Positions 17,219 to 26,351 of a DNA stretch of 64,000 nt are shown piece by piece. Under the pieces are notes generated by a model. It did no database searches. It was not told where the DNA came from and worked only from the letters and a program-made list of their open reading frames with translations. The DNA comes from Sphingomonadaceae bacterium (GTDB lineage: Bacteria; Pseudomonadota; Alphaproteobacteria; Sphingomonadales; Sphingomonadaceae), in contig CANGJB010000005.1 in assembly GCA_947453945.1 (NCBI GenBank), forward strand, positions 31,352 to 95,351, read 5' to 3'. Both the position numbers and the translations under genes were made by a program. Every line of letters begins with the position of its first letter. The first letter of the stretch is position 1.

Positions 17219-17413
17219 GGAGGAGTTCTAGCAGAAAGAGGGGAGAATGTCCCGAACTGCTGGCGTTTCAGGCCAGTGTGCCGGAAATGGGCTCAGGCTG
17301 AGCCGAGAATGGTGCCTTCCAGGAACCGTCGCGCAGCGGCCATTCGGGCCGTGAGCACCGGAAACGCAGAAAGGTGCCGTTCGCAGGCCAGCATGTGACC
17401 ATTTACGGCATAC

Positions 17414-17489
<76 letters not shown>

Positions 17490-17626
17490 GTTCCCAGTAT
17501 CCTCCGGCATGACAGCGCGAACGCTGCCCTGACGGGAGCGCGCGCCTTAGCCCAGCCGCGCTGCGCTTGCCAAGCGCTAATTGCTTGGGCGCGGGATCAC
17601 CCGGGTCTCACCCACCTCTGTCGCAG

Positions 17627-18343
17627 TCAGGGCGTGCCAGCCGTGGGGGCAGGAGCCGGCGGGCCGTACCTGGCATTCCACTCCGCCAGATCGCTGCGGT
17701 ACATTTCGTAGCGGCGGTAGAAATCGTCGTAGACTACCTCGATACTCGGCAGGCTGCGCAGCGCGAAAGCTTCGAGTTCGGTGGGCTTCACCCCGGCCAT
17801 ATCGCCGCTGACCACAAGCGCCGCGTTGCAGAACTCGTTCATCGCCGGCGGCAGCGCGAAGTGGTTGTAGACCGAGGTCATGTAAGCTTCGCGCGGGGCG
17901 GTGAACTTCGCGCCGTAGCGGCCCTTGAACTCGGCATCGACCTTCTTGTTCGCGGCCGTGAGCGGCTTGGCGTACGTCTTGAGGAAGACCTTGTAGCGCG
18001 GCAAAATCTCGGCGTGCTTGGGATCGCTGCAATTGAGTGCGGCGACATTGAACGCCGAGCGCAAGTTCCACACCATCTGCGTGGGCGTGATGTTGCGATT
18101 GACCGACTGCCGCAGGCCCGAAGCATCAAGCGGCGGGACGGTGAGATGATCGCTCGCGCCTGCAGGCGGCTGGGGCTTCGGCGGCGGCGGGATATAGGGC
18201 TTGGCCGGCGGCGGCGGCGGCGGGGGTGGCGGCGGCGGCGTGGGCGCGGCGCAGCTTGCAAGCGCAGCGGCGAGCACGGCCGCCGGAAGGAAACGGGCAA
18301 TCTTGTTGAAAGCAGGCACCGAAAGGCGCGCGTAACGAGGCAT
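17627..18343 (-). CDS. Putative lipoprotein with polyproline linker
   Basis: 238 residues. A long, positively charged leader ends in a lipobox (LAAALASC, Cys ~31). A run of eleven prolines and a second Pro-rich stretch form a spacer (~34-60), followed by a globular alpha-helical domain with three Cys ([15 protein letters not shown]). I recognise no family for the globular part. The architecture suggests an envelope protein held away from the membrane by a stiff linker. It is monocistronic, with the Bax-inhibitor gene's terminator just upstream. Confidence 0.7.
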   Translation of the reverse strand: MPRYARLSVPAFNKIARFLPAAVLAAALASCAAPTPPPPPPPPPPPAKPYIPPPPKPQPPAGASDHLTVPPLDASGLRQSVNRNITPTQMVWNLRSAFNVAALNCSDPKHAEILPRYKVFLKTYAKPLTAANKKVDAEFKGRYGAKFTAPREAYMTSVYNHFALPPAMNEFCNAALVVSGDMAGVKPTELEAFALRSLPSIEVVYDDFYRRYEMYRSDLAEWNARYGPPAPAPTAGTP

Positions 18344-18396
18344 GCGGAAAAGTCCCCCGGGGAAATCGATCGCTTGCCTTAACCCGCTAGCAGCAC

Positions 18397-18434
18397 AAAG
18401 AAAATGCCCGGCGAGCCAGAAGGCCCGCCGGGCA
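18397..18434 (-). terminator. Rho-independent terminator of the Bax-inhibitor-1 gene
   Basis: Stem TGCCCGGCG (18405-18413) pairs perfectly with CGCCGGGCA (18426-18434). A GCC/GGC inner stem follows after one mismatch, with a four-base loop. On the minus strand the hairpin runs into ATTTTCTTTG. It lies 30 bases after the stop at 18464. Confidence 0.85.
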
Positions 18435-18463
18435 AGGCAATGTGATTGCAGTATTGCTTCAGA

Positions 18464-19207
18464 TCAGCGGCGATCGCCCATGAACTGCAGCAGGAACGTG
18501 AACATATTGACGAAATCGAGGTAAAGCGTGAGCGCGCCGAGCACGATCATCTTGCCTGCGAAATCGGTACCAGCCACCTGATCATACATCAGCTTGAGCT
18601 TCTGCGTGTCATAAGCGGTGAGGCCCGCAAAGATCAGCACGCCGAGGAAGCTGATGCCCCAGGCAAGGCCCGGCGACTGCAGGAAGATGTTGATCACGCT
18701 GGCGATCAGGATGCCGACAAGGCCCATGATCAGGAACGTGCCGAGGCCCGAAAGGCTCTTCGTGGTGGTGTAGCCATAGAGGCTGAGACCAGCGAAGGCG
18801 CCCGCAGTGGCAAAGAACGTCGCCGCGATCGACGGGCCGGTGTAGACCGCGAAGATCGAAGAGAGCGAGATGCCCATCAGCACGCTGAACGCCCAGAACA
18901 GGCCCTGCATCGTGACTGTGGAGATGCGGTTGGCGCCGAAGCTCATGACCATCACGATGGCCAGCGGCGCAAGCGCGACGAGCCAGCGCAGCGGGGTGCC
19001 GAACACGGCCTCCGCCATGCCCGAGGTGGCGAACAGCAGCGCAACCACGCCCGAAAGCAGCACGCCCGAGGCCATGTAGTTGTAGATCGACAGCATGTAG
19101 CGGCGCAGACCAGCATCATACGCGGCACCGCGCCCGGCGAGACCCGCCGCAGCACCGAAGCCTGCCGAGCTCCAGCCTGAAGGCTGGGGGTCATTCCAGT
19201 TTGCCAT
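18464..19207 (-). CDS. Bax inhibitor-1/YccA family membrane protein
   Basis: 247 residues with about seven hydrophobic spans from residue ~48 onward. The family signature includes GLRRYMLSIYNYMASG before TM1, LFWAFSVLMGISLSSIF in the middle, and the C-terminal FAGLTAYDTQKLK with the conserved Asp, followed by LDFVNMFTFLLQFMGDRR. These inner-membrane proteins are calcium/proton leak channel-like, or regulators of membrane proteases such as FtsH; the bacterial role is not settled. Monocistronic with its own terminator. Confidence 0.92.
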   Translation of the reverse strand: MANWNDPQPSGWSSAGFGAAAGLAGRGAAYDAGLRRYMLSIYNYMASGVLLSGVVALLFATSGMAEAVFGTPLRWLVALAPLAIVMVMSFGANRISTVTMQGLFWAFSVLMGISLSSIFAVYTGPSIAATFFATAGAFAGLSLYGYTTTKSLSGLGTFLIMGLVGILIASVINIFLQSPGLAWGISFLGVLIFAGLTAYDTQKLKLMYDQVAGTDFAGKMIVLGALTLYLDFVNMFTFLLQFMGDRR

Positions 19208-19351
19208 GACGTACCAAACTCCGTTTCGGCCCGGGATGGGCCAAGTGAATGCAATATCGCCCCAAACTCATGCATTTTCAAGCGCCGGGACCATAACCGA
19301 GTGTATCAAAGCGTAATAAGCTGGGGTTTTGGCCCGGATCGGTATTCAGGC

Positions 19352-20155
19352 CTATCCGCCGCGCGCAGCCCGCGTCATCTCCGCGCTGCGATCGCGCGCG
19401 CCGCGCAAGGTATCGGTGAGCAGCGCGACGAGGCGCTTGTCCGCATCGAGCACATCGATCCCGACTTGCGTGACGCCGCCGGGGCTCGCCACGCGGCGGG
19501 CCAGTTCGCCGGGTGCGTGGGGCGAGGCTGCTGCGAGGGCAGAGGCGCCTTCGACCATGGCAAGCGCAAGCCGGTCTGCCTGGGTGCGCGGCAAGCCAAG
19601 CGCGGCTGCCGCTTCAGCCAGCGCATCGATGAAGCGGTAGACGAAAGCAGGGCCGGAGCCGGCGAGCGCAGTGACGAGATCCATCTCGCCCTCTTCCGCC
19701 AGCCATTCCGCCGGGCCGAGCGGGGCCATCAGCGCTTCGGTCCTCTCTCGCGCGGAGCCGGCGGCATCACCGAACAGCGCGATGGGCGATTTGCCGATCG
19801 CGGCAGCAAGATTGGGCATGACGCGCACCACGGCGGCAGCCTGCGGGAAAGCCGCGCGCAAGGTGGCAAGATCGACACCCGCGAGGATCGAGAGCAGCAG
19901 CGTGCCCTCCCCCACATGCGGGCGGATAGCATCAGCAGAGGCGGCTAACTGCTGCGGCTTGAAACCCAGGAGCACGACTTCGGCAGGGACCGCGCCTGCG
20001 GGTGGGCCTTGCAGCAGAGTGACCCCGGTCGGCGCTTCGGCGAGCATGGGGTCGACCACCGTGAACGCAGCCGGATCGAACCCGGCGGCAAGCCAGCCGG
20101 CGAGCATCGCGCCGCCCATGTTGCCGCAGCCGAACTGGAGAAAAGAAAAGGTCAT
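19352..20155 (-). CDS. proC: Pyrroline-5-carboxylate reductase
   Basis: 267 residues from ATG 20155. Motifs: LQFGCGNMGGAML (NAD(P) site), VLLGFKPQQL, VVRVMPNLAAAIG and the C-terminal substrate/dimer region LAGSGPAFVYRFIDAL...RVASPGGVT. It makes proline from pyrroline-5-carboxylate with NAD(P)H, the last step of the pathway begun by ProB. It follows the YbjN gene by 13 bases in the same operon. The in-frame extension to 20191 would overlap that gene and is not used. Confidence 0.95.
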   Translation of the reverse strand: MTFSFLQFGCGNMGGAMLAGWLAAGFDPAAFTVVDPMLAEAPTGVTLLQGPPAGAVPAEVVLLGFKPQQLAASADAIRPHVGEGTLLLSILAGVDLATLRAAFPQAAAVVRVMPNLAAAIGKSPIALFGDAAGSARERTEALMAPLGPAEWLAEEGEMDLVTALAGSGPAFVYRFIDALAEAAAALGLPRTQADRLALAMVEGASALAAASPHAPGELARRVASPGGVTQVGIDVLDADKRLVALLTDTLRGARDRSAEMTRAARGG

Positions 20156-20168
20156 GCCGCCGCCCCGC

Positions 20169-20672
20169 TCACGCTTCGCCCGCAGCGTCAATCAAAGCGC
20201 TGGCGAGCGCTTCGGCGGGGGTCTTGTCCCCCCAGAGGAGGAACTGGAAGGCCGGGTAGAAGCGGTCGCATTCGTCCACCGCCGCCTCGATCGCGGTTTG
20301 CGCCTGGACGAGGCTGAGCAGACCATCATCGCCCAGCATCAGGCCGTGGCGATAGAGCAGCACCGAGCCGTTGGACCACACATCGAAGTGGCCGAGCCAG
20401 ACTTGCTCGTTGATCAGCGCCATGACCTCGAACATCGGGCCACGCTTGTCATCGGGCACGCGGATATCAGGCAGGCAGAGGATCTGGAGCACGTGATCCT
20501 CGCTGCGCCAGATGCAGCGCAGCTGGTAATTGGCCCAGCTGCCCTGAATTTCGCCGTGGATCTCGTCGTCCGAAACAAACTCGCAAGGCCACCCGCGCGC
20601 CTCGAACAAAGAGGCGAGCATATCGACCGGCGCCGCATCATCGCGTTCGCTGTCTTCTTGGCCGGTGCGCAT
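20169..20672 (-). CDS. YbjN domain-containing protein
   Basis: 167 residues from ATG 20672, which has GAGGA seven bases upstream. Acidic, soluble, with the YbjN/TY3-chaperone-like fold suggested by MLASLFEARGWPCEF and LINEQVWLGHFDVWSNGSVLLYRHGLML. The family includes enterobacterial YbjN, linked to stress and motility; its molecular role is unknown. It is first in an operon with proC, a pairing often seen in alphaproteobacteria. Confidence 0.82.
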   Translation of the reverse strand: MRTGQEDSERDDAAPVDMLASLFEARGWPCEFVSDDEIHGEIQGSWANYQLRCIWRSEDHVLQILCLPDIRVPDDKRGPMFEVMALINEQVWLGHFDVWSNGSVLLYRHGLMLGDDGLLSLVQAQTAIEAAVDECDRFYPAFQFLLWGDKTPAEALASALIDAAGEA

Positions 20673-20830
20673 CACGAAATCCTCGGGGGAGGCCCGGACT
20701 GGGCCCGGGTGCAGCCATCGCGGAGGCAGCGCGCGGCGGCAATCGGGCTCCGGTGCGGGGCTGGGCAAAACTCGACTAGTCTGTTCATAAGCTGTGGAGA
20801 AGCAGTTGAACGCGCGGCGGATACTTCCCG

Positions 20831-23284
20831 CTACTTCACGGCGAGGCTATCCACCGCCTGTCCCGCCGGGCTGGTCCACTGGAAACCGCTCACCCCATCC
20901 TTGCGCAGAAGGCCGAGGAAGGCCTGCGCCTCTGCCTCGCTGGCGAAAGGCCCTGTGAGCAAACGGAAATTGTTGCGCCAAGGGGTGATGAAAGGCTTGC
21001 GCGTGCGAAGCGCGGACGCTTCCTTCACGAGGCCTTGCCACTCCTTGCCCATGCCCGCGCGGTTCGAACCGGTGAGCACCTGGACCCAGATACGGCTGGC
21101 ATGCGCTGGCTCGGCCTTGCCCCCCTTCTTGCCCTTCTGGAGCTTGTCGGCCTCGGGCGGGCACTGGGCCTCAGCTGCAGCCTTGCCCTTGGCGGACTTC
21201 GTCTTGGCCGGAGCCGGTTTGGCACCCTTCTTGCCCGACTTGCTGCTGGGCGCCTTGTCGAGGCAATCGCGATCCAGCGCGAGCTTGTCCTTGGCGATCT
21301 TTGCTGCGGCGTCCTTGGCGTTCTTGTCCTTGGCGCCATCTTTGCCGTTTGCCTTCCCGGCGCGGGTGACGACCGTTTCGGCTGCATCCTGATCGCTGGT
21401 GCGTGAAACGGCGGTGGGGCCATCGGGGCGCGCGCCGCGATCCCTGGCTGCCTGCTCGCGGGCCTTCGCAGCGGTCCTTGCGGCCTGTCGCAACGCCTCG
21501 ATCCGCGCGAGATCAACGGCTTCAGCTTTCGTGGCAACTTCCTGCTCGGGCGGCTTGTAGCCATCAAACAGGCTGCGGAAATCGGCCGGGCTGTCGGGAG
21601 CGGCTGCAGCTGCCTGCGGCGCAGGTGCGGGTGCGGCTACCGGCGAAGACGCAGCTGGCGCTGGCGCGGCTGACGTTGGCGCGACCGGCCGCGGCGCGAC
21701 GAGCGCGAGTTGCGTTCCCGAAGCCGGTGCCGATCCCGGCTGCGTGACGGGCAGCGTAACGGGGGGCGGGGAAACCGAGGGCGGCGGCGCGGGCGTTGCG
21801 GGTGGCGGGCTGGCGATGGGCGCAGATTGCGCGGCCACTGGCGTGACGGTTGGCGTCGCAACTGGCGGGGCAGGCGCCCGCACGGCAAGCGGCGGCGCGG
21901 GCGTAAGCGGGGCCGGTATGGCGGCCAGTGCGGGGACTGGTGCAGGTGCAGGTGCAGGCGCTGGCGCGGGGGCAAACGCAGGCGGCGTAGGGCGAGGCGC
22001 AGGCGGCGGGGCCAGCGGCACGCCGGGCGGCACATCAAGCTTTGACAGCACGACCGGCTTTGCTTGTACTCGGGCTTGGGCCTGTACGGGGGCCTGTACC
22101 TGCACGGACGACTGAACGCCCGGCGCGGCGGAGCGGGTGCCGGGCTGGAGGCCCCACGCTGTGTTCACGGCAGGTGCCGCGATCGCAAGGGTTGTGGGCG
22201 CGGGTGTCGGGGGCGTTGGCGGCTTGGCGAGCGGGGCTGCGGCAGCCTGAGGCGCGGGTGCCGGTGTCGCAGCGGCGAGCGCCGTCTCACGCGGGGCGTC
22301 CTTGCCCTGGCGCCGGCGCTTGCCGCGATCATCCCGCCCCCGCGCGCCCAGCGCCGGGCCCTGCGGGACAAGGCCCGCATCGACGCGCGGCGCACGCGGA
22401 TGGGCGAGCGCATACTGCACGACTTGCGGATCATCGCGCCCAATGTCTGCCGCGCGCGGGAACCGGCCGAGATTGGCGGCGGCGGCCTGCTGCGCGGGCG
22501 TGAGGCGCGGCATGTAGCGCAGATAAGGCGAGATCGCGGCGGCCAGATCGGCCGGCATCGTAGCGCGGGCGATGCCCTCAGCCTCGTCGCTTTGCCCGGC
22601 GATCGCCATGATGAACGTGCGCACGCGCCATGCGCCCCGGTCGCGCCGTTCTAGTAGCGGCTGGATCACCAGTTCGGCGCCGCGCCGATCGCCAGCAACG
22701 ACCAGGCTGATCGCATAGCGGCGGCTCGCCTCATCATTCTGCCCGGCGGCGAGCGCCAGTTGGTATTGGCGCTGGGCCGCGGTATTATCGCCAATGAGAT
22801 CATAGGCAAGGCCACGCTCGGTAGCCATCTCGACGCCCTGAAAGCCTGCCTGCTCTGCCAGATCGAACCAGCGGATCGCCTCGAACGGCTGGCCCGAGCG
22901 CAGCACCGCAATGCCCATGCGTGCGCGCACGCCTGTCGTGCCGGGCGCGACCTGCTCTGCGCGGGAGAGGAAGCCGATGGCCGCATCGGTATCACCCAGA
23001 TCGAGCGCCGCGGCGCCGGCATCAAGCAGCGCGGTTATGTCGCGCGGATCCCGCGCGAGGCGGGCTAGCGCGGTGTTGAGCGTGCGTGTCGGGCTTGGCG
23101 CTGTGGACTGGATCACCGGCACCGAGGTGGTGGCGATCGGATCTGCCCCGTCATCGTCAACCGGGCTGGCCTGCTGCGCCGCAAGTCCGGGCGCCGCGCA
23201 TGACAGGATCACACCGGCCAGGAGCGTGGAGCCAAGGGGGGACGCGCTGTGCCGGAGGCCGGAGCAAAATAAGCGGCGGATCAT
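20831..23284 (-). CDS. Large secreted TPR/SPOR-domain protein, directly after ftsZ
   Basis: 817 residues from ATG 23284. A signal peptide (~1-36, ending APGLAAQ) leads to a TPR-like helical region (~65-260: ALARLARDPRDITALLDAGAA, DLGDTDAAIGFLSRAEQVAP). A very long disordered linker rich in Pro, Ala and Gln follows (~290-560), then a Lys-rich stretch with KGKAAAEAQC. A C-terminal SPOR domain (~735-810: RIWVQVLTGSNRAG...FRLLTGPFASEAEA...) completes it. SPOR domains bind denuded peptidoglycan at the septum. Its place after ftsZ fits a division or septal-wall role (inference). Confidence 0.8.
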   Translation of the reverse strand: MIRRLFCSGLRHSASPLGSTLLAGVILSCAAPGLAAQQASPVDDDGADPIATTSVPVIQSTAPSPTRTLNTALARLARDPRDITALLDAGAAALDLGDTDAAIGFLSRAEQVAPGTTGVRARMGIAVLRSGQPFEAIRWFDLAEQAGFQGVEMATERGLAYDLIGDNTAAQRQYQLALAAGQNDEASRRYAISLVVAGDRRGAELVIQPLLERRDRGAWRVRTFIMAIAGQSDEAEGIARATMPADLAAAISPYLRYMPRLTPAQQAAAANLGRFPRAADIGRDDPQVVQYALAHPRAPRVDAGLVPQGPALGARGRDDRGKRRRQGKDAPRETALAAATPAPAPQAAAAPLAKPPTPPTPAPTTLAIAAPAVNTAWGLQPGTRSAAPGVQSSVQVQAPVQAQARVQAKPVVLSKLDVPPGVPLAPPPAPRPTPPAFAPAPAPAPAPAPVPALAAIPAPLTPAPPLAVRAPAPPVATPTVTPVAAQSAPIASPPPATPAPPPSVSPPPVTLPVTQPGSAPASGTQLALVAPRPVAPTSAAPAPAASSPVAAPAPAPQAAAAAPDSPADFRSLFDGYKPPEQEVATKAEAVDLARIEALRQAARTAAKAREQAARDRGARPDGPTAVSRTSDQDAAETVVTRAGKANGKDGAKDKNAKDAAAKIAKDKLALDRDCLDKAPSSKSGKKGAKPAPAKTKSAKGKAAAEAQCPPEADKLQKGKKGGKAEPAHASRIWVQVLTGSNRAGMGKEWQGLVKEASALRTRKPFITPWRNNFRLLTGPFASEAEAQAFLGLLRKDGVSGFQWTSPAGQAVDSLAVK

Positions 23285-23393
23285 GGGGCGCACCTTATCG
23301 CGGCGAAAAGAAACACGCAAAGCGGCGCTGATGGCAACTTGCCCCATATGAGACAGGCCGCGGCGTTTGCCGGCCGCCCCCAGCCGGCTCCCC

Positions 23394-23447
23394 CAAAAAG
23401 GTGGCCTGCGCCGCGCTTGCCGCCCTGCTTGCGCAGGGCGGTGCCAC
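23394..23447 (-). terminator. Rho-independent terminator of the dcw operon
   Basis: Read on the minus strand just after the ftsZ stop (23449): outer stem GTGGC/GCCAC encloses a perfect inner hairpin CCGCCCTGC-GCAA-GCAGGGCGG (23420-23441). The outer stem is followed by CTTTTTGGGG (T-run at 23395-23399). It should end transcription of the division cluster before the SPOR gene. Confidence 0.8.
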
Positions 23448-23448
23448 G

Positions 23449-24918
23449 TTACTGGTTGTTTTGCCGGCCGAGGAAGCGCGGGATATTCAGCGCGCTGCCG
23501 TCTTCCGGTTCGGCGTCCTCTTCACCCGCACGGACACCGCCGCGTGAGAGATTGGCCATGCGTTCAAACAGCGTGCTGCCCGGCGGGCTGCGGGGCGCAT
23601 CGCCCCCAGCCGGATCGGGCTGCGCGCGGCCGAAGCGCGGCGGAATCGGCGCCTCATCGCCCAGACCGAGCTCGAGTTCGCCCTCAGCCGGGGGTGCGGT
23701 TTCCTGCGCCTCGGACAGATCGAGCGTGAGATCGAGCGGATCTTCCGCAGGGGCCTCAGGCTCTGCCGCATCGCTGGCCGCCGGTTCGGGCGGCGCGAAG
23801 CTGGGCGGGGCCAAAGACTGCGGTTCTTCGGCAACGGGCTGCGGCGCCGGGGCCAGTTCCGCTGCAGCCGCGCGGCCCAGACCGCCGGGGAATGCCGGGC
23901 CGCGCACGCCGCCCATCATGGTCGGACGGGCTGCGGATTCGGCCATTTCAGCGCTCTGCTCGATACCGGTGGCAACCACCGAGACGCGGATCTTGCCATC
24001 GAGGTTGGGGTTGAAAGCCGAACCCCAGATGATGTTCGCGTTGGGATCAACCAGCTCGCGGATGTGGTTCGCAGCTTCGTCGACTTCGAGCAGCTTCATG
24101 TCGTCGCCGCCAATGATCGAGATGATGACGCCCTTGGCGCCCTGCATCGAGACGCCATCGAGCAGCGGGTTGGCGATGGCGCGTTCGGCGGCTTCGAGCG
24201 CGCGGTTGGGGCCTTCGCCCTCACCCGTGCCCATCATCGCCTTGCCCATCTCACCCATGACCGAGCGCACGTCGGCAAAGTCGAGGTTGATCAGGCCCGG
24301 CATGACCATGAGATCGGTGATCGAACGCACGCCCTGCTGGAGCACTTCGTCCGCCAGCTGGAAGGCTTCCTTGAACGTGGTCTCCGCCTTTGCGACGAGG
24401 AACAGGTTCTGATTCGGGATCACGATCAGCGTATCGACGTGCTTCTGCAGCTCCGCGATACCCGATTCGGCGGCGCGCATCCGGCGCGTGCCTTCGAACA
24501 GGAACGGCTTGGTGACGACGCCAACCGTGAGCACGCCCTTGCGGCGCGCAGCTTCGGCGATGACCGGTGCAGCGCCGGTGCCGGTGCCCCCGCCCATGCC
24601 TGCCGCGATGAAGCACATGTGCACGCCTTCAAGCGCGCGTTCGATGTCTTCGATCGTTTCTTCGGCAGCAGCGCGGCCGACTTCGGGCCGGGCGCCGGCG
24701 CCGAGGCCCTGGGTCATATCCGGCCCCAACTGGATGCGGTTGTCCGCGATCGAATTGTTGAGCGCCTGCGCATCGGTGTTGACGACGACGAAATCGACGC
24801 CCTCAATCTTGGCGTTGATCATGTTGGCGATGGCATTGCCGCCCGCCCCGCCTACGCCAATGACGGTGATGCGCGGCCGCAGTTCGTCGATGGCCGGCGG
24901 TCCGATGTTGATGCTCAT
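23449..24918 (-). CDS. ftsZ: Cell division protein FtsZ
   Basis: 489 residues. GTPase/tubulin core (~1-320): [29 protein letters not shown] (tubulin signature), [15 protein letters not shown] T7 synergy loop ([16 protein letters not shown]). A variable acidic linker (~330-470) ends in the conserved C-terminal peptide [13 protein letters not shown], which binds FtsA and other partners. It forms the Z-ring. It ends the dcw cluster; the 140-bp gap before it likely holds a dedicated promoter with two GANTC sites. Confidence 0.99.
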   Translation of the reverse strand: MSINIGPPAIDELRPRITVIGVGGAGGNAIANMINAKIEGVDFVVVNTDAQALNNSIADNRIQLGPDMTQGLGAGARPEVGRAAAEETIEDIERALEGVHMCFIAAGMGGGTGTGAAPVIAEAARRKGVLTVGVVTKPFLFEGTRRMRAAESGIAELQKHVDTLIVIPNQNLFLVAKAETTFKEAFQLADEVLQQGVRSITDLMVMPGLINLDFADVRSVMGEMGKAMMGTGEGEGPNRALEAAERAIANPLLDGVSMQGAKGVIISIIGGDDMKLLEVDEAANHIRELVDPNANIIWGSAFNPNLDGKIRVSVVATGIEQSAEMAESAARPTMMGGVRGPAFPGGLGRAAAAELAPAPQPVAEEPQSLAPPSFAPPEPAASDAAEPEAPAEDPLDLTLDLSEAQETAPPAEGELELGLGDEAPIPPRFGRAQPDPAGGDAPRSPPGSTLFERMANLSRGGVRAGEEDAEPEDGSALNIPRFLGRQNNQ

Positions 24919-24964
24919 AGCGCTCTCCCGTGCGGGTCTGCGGGGGGCCGGAAATGGAGCCCCG

Positions 24965-25006
24965 GAATCGTAACGTTTGCTTTGGCACGGATCGTTTCAC
25001 CGAATC
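24965..25006. promoter_or_regulatory. Two GANTC (CcrM-type) sites in the ftsA-ftsZ gap
   Basis: GAATC at 24965-24969 and at 25002-25006 lie in the only sizeable gap inside the dcw cluster, 47 and 84 bp upstream of the ftsZ start. GANTC is the CcrM methylation target in alphaproteobacteria, and in Caulobacter such sites tie ftsZ expression to the cell cycle. This is a motif match only. Confidence 0.4.
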
Positions 25007-25058
25007 AAAGCTTCGACAGGTTTTTCCACAATTAGAAAGGCCAAAGGCGGACTTCCCA

Positions 25059-26342
25059 TCAGAAATATTCCCGCATGGCGTGCCAGACACGCTGGATCAG
25101 GTTCAACCCACTGTAGGATTGCGTAGGCCCCCAGGTCGGGCCGAGCTTGCGGATATCGACCGGATCGGCGGCGGCATAGAGCATGAGGCCGACCAGCGTG
25201 GAGGAACTGGGCGTGGCATGGCCGGGCGGCAGGCCCAGCATCGTCGGCGGGGAGCCGATGCGCACCGGGCGGCCAAGTGCGGCCTGGGCATAGTCGGCAA
25301 GGCCGGGAAGCTGCGCGCCGCCGCCGGTGATCACGACCTGCTGGCCGCGCTTGCCATTGAAGCCAAGTGCCTTGAGCGCGCGCCCCACTTCCTCCGTAAA
25401 TGCACCGAGTTGCTGGGTTATGACCGAGACGAGTTCGGCGCGGGGAATGCGGTTCTTGTCGTCTGCATGACGCGCCATCGGGCCGCTCACTTCGGGATCG
25501 CCGGGCGCATTGACCGGGATCATCTCGCGGTGATCGGCGGGGCTCGCCAGCGCGGAGCCCGACATGCACTTCAAGCGCTCTGCCTGATAGCGGCGGATGC
25601 CGAAGGCCGATGCGATGGCATCGGTAATGTCGCCCGAACCATAGGCTATAGCCTGCATGCCCAGCAGCATGCCGCCGGCATAGACCGAGACAGTGGTGAC
25701 TTCCGCGCCGAATTCGATGAGCGCAACGCCCAGTTCGCGTTCTTCGGCAGAGAGGCAGGCATGGCCCGCCGCGATAGGTGAGCCGACCACGGCTTCGACG
25801 CGCAAGTGCGCGTTCTCGACCGTTTCCTTGAGATTGCGCACCGGGGCGCCGTCCGCCAGCATGACGTGGATATCGACCGCGAGCCGTTCGGCATGGAGGC
25901 CCTTGGGATTGGGCACCCCGTCTGCCCCATCAAGCGTGTAGTGCGCGGGCTGGGCGTGGAGCACGGTCCGGCCATCGGGCTGGATCACCTCGCGCCCGGC
26001 GATCAGCAAGTGCTCGATATCATCGGATTCGATCCGCCGCCCGCCGATCTCGACTTCGACCTTGGCGGTGGAGCTGGTCAGCCCCGCCCCCGAACAGCCG
26101 ATCCACACGCTCTGCACGCTGGCATTGGCCATCTTCTCGGCGCGCTCGATCGCATCGCGCACGGAATGGGTCGCGGCGACCATATCGGTGACATAGCCGC
26201 GCTTGATGCCCTGCGACTGGCGGTGGCCCGAGCCCATCACGACCATCTCGCCCGCTTCGGTGAGCCCGGCGATGATCGCGGAGACGCGGAACGAGCCGAG
26301 ATTGACGGCCGCAAAAACCTTGGTGATGCGCGGTGCCGCCAT
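25059..26342 (-). CDS. ftsA: Cell division protein FtsA
   Basis: 427 residues, actin-like. Motifs: FAAVNLGSFRVSAIIAG at the N-terminus, the 1C subdomain, VITGGGAQLPGLADYAQAA in the ATP-binding fold. The C-terminus (LNLIQRVWHAMREYF) is the amphipathic helix that anchors it and FtsZ to the membrane. It is nine bases after ftsQ in the dcw operon. Confidence 0.97.
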   Translation of the reverse strand: MAAPRITKVFAAVNLGSFRVSAIIAGLTEAGEMVVMGSGHRQSQGIKRGYVTDMVAATHSVRDAIERAEKMANASVQSVWIGCSGAGLTSSTAKVEVEIGGRRIESDDIEHLLIAGREVIQPDGRTVLHAQPAHYTLDGADGVPNPKGLHAERLAVDIHVMLADGAPVRNLKETVENAHLRVEAVVGSPIAAGHACLSAEERELGVALIEFGAEVTTVSVYAGGMLLGMQAIAYGSGDITDAIASAFGIRRYQAERLKCMSGSALASPADHREMIPVNAPGDPEVSGPMARHADDKNRIPRAELVSVITQQLGAFTEEVGRALKALGFNGKRGQQVVITGGGAQLPGLADYAQAALGRPVRIGSPPTMLGLPPGHATPSSSTLVGLMLYAAADPVDIRKLGPTWGPTQSYSGLNLIQRVWHAMREYF

Positions 26343-26351
26343 GTTCGACGA

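Noticed and set aside
14804..17398. An 864-codon open frame on the plus strand opposite proB and obgE
   Set aside because: Antisense to two certain genes and low in sense (runs of Arg, Gly, Ala, His). Long open frames on the non-coding strand are expected at this G+C.
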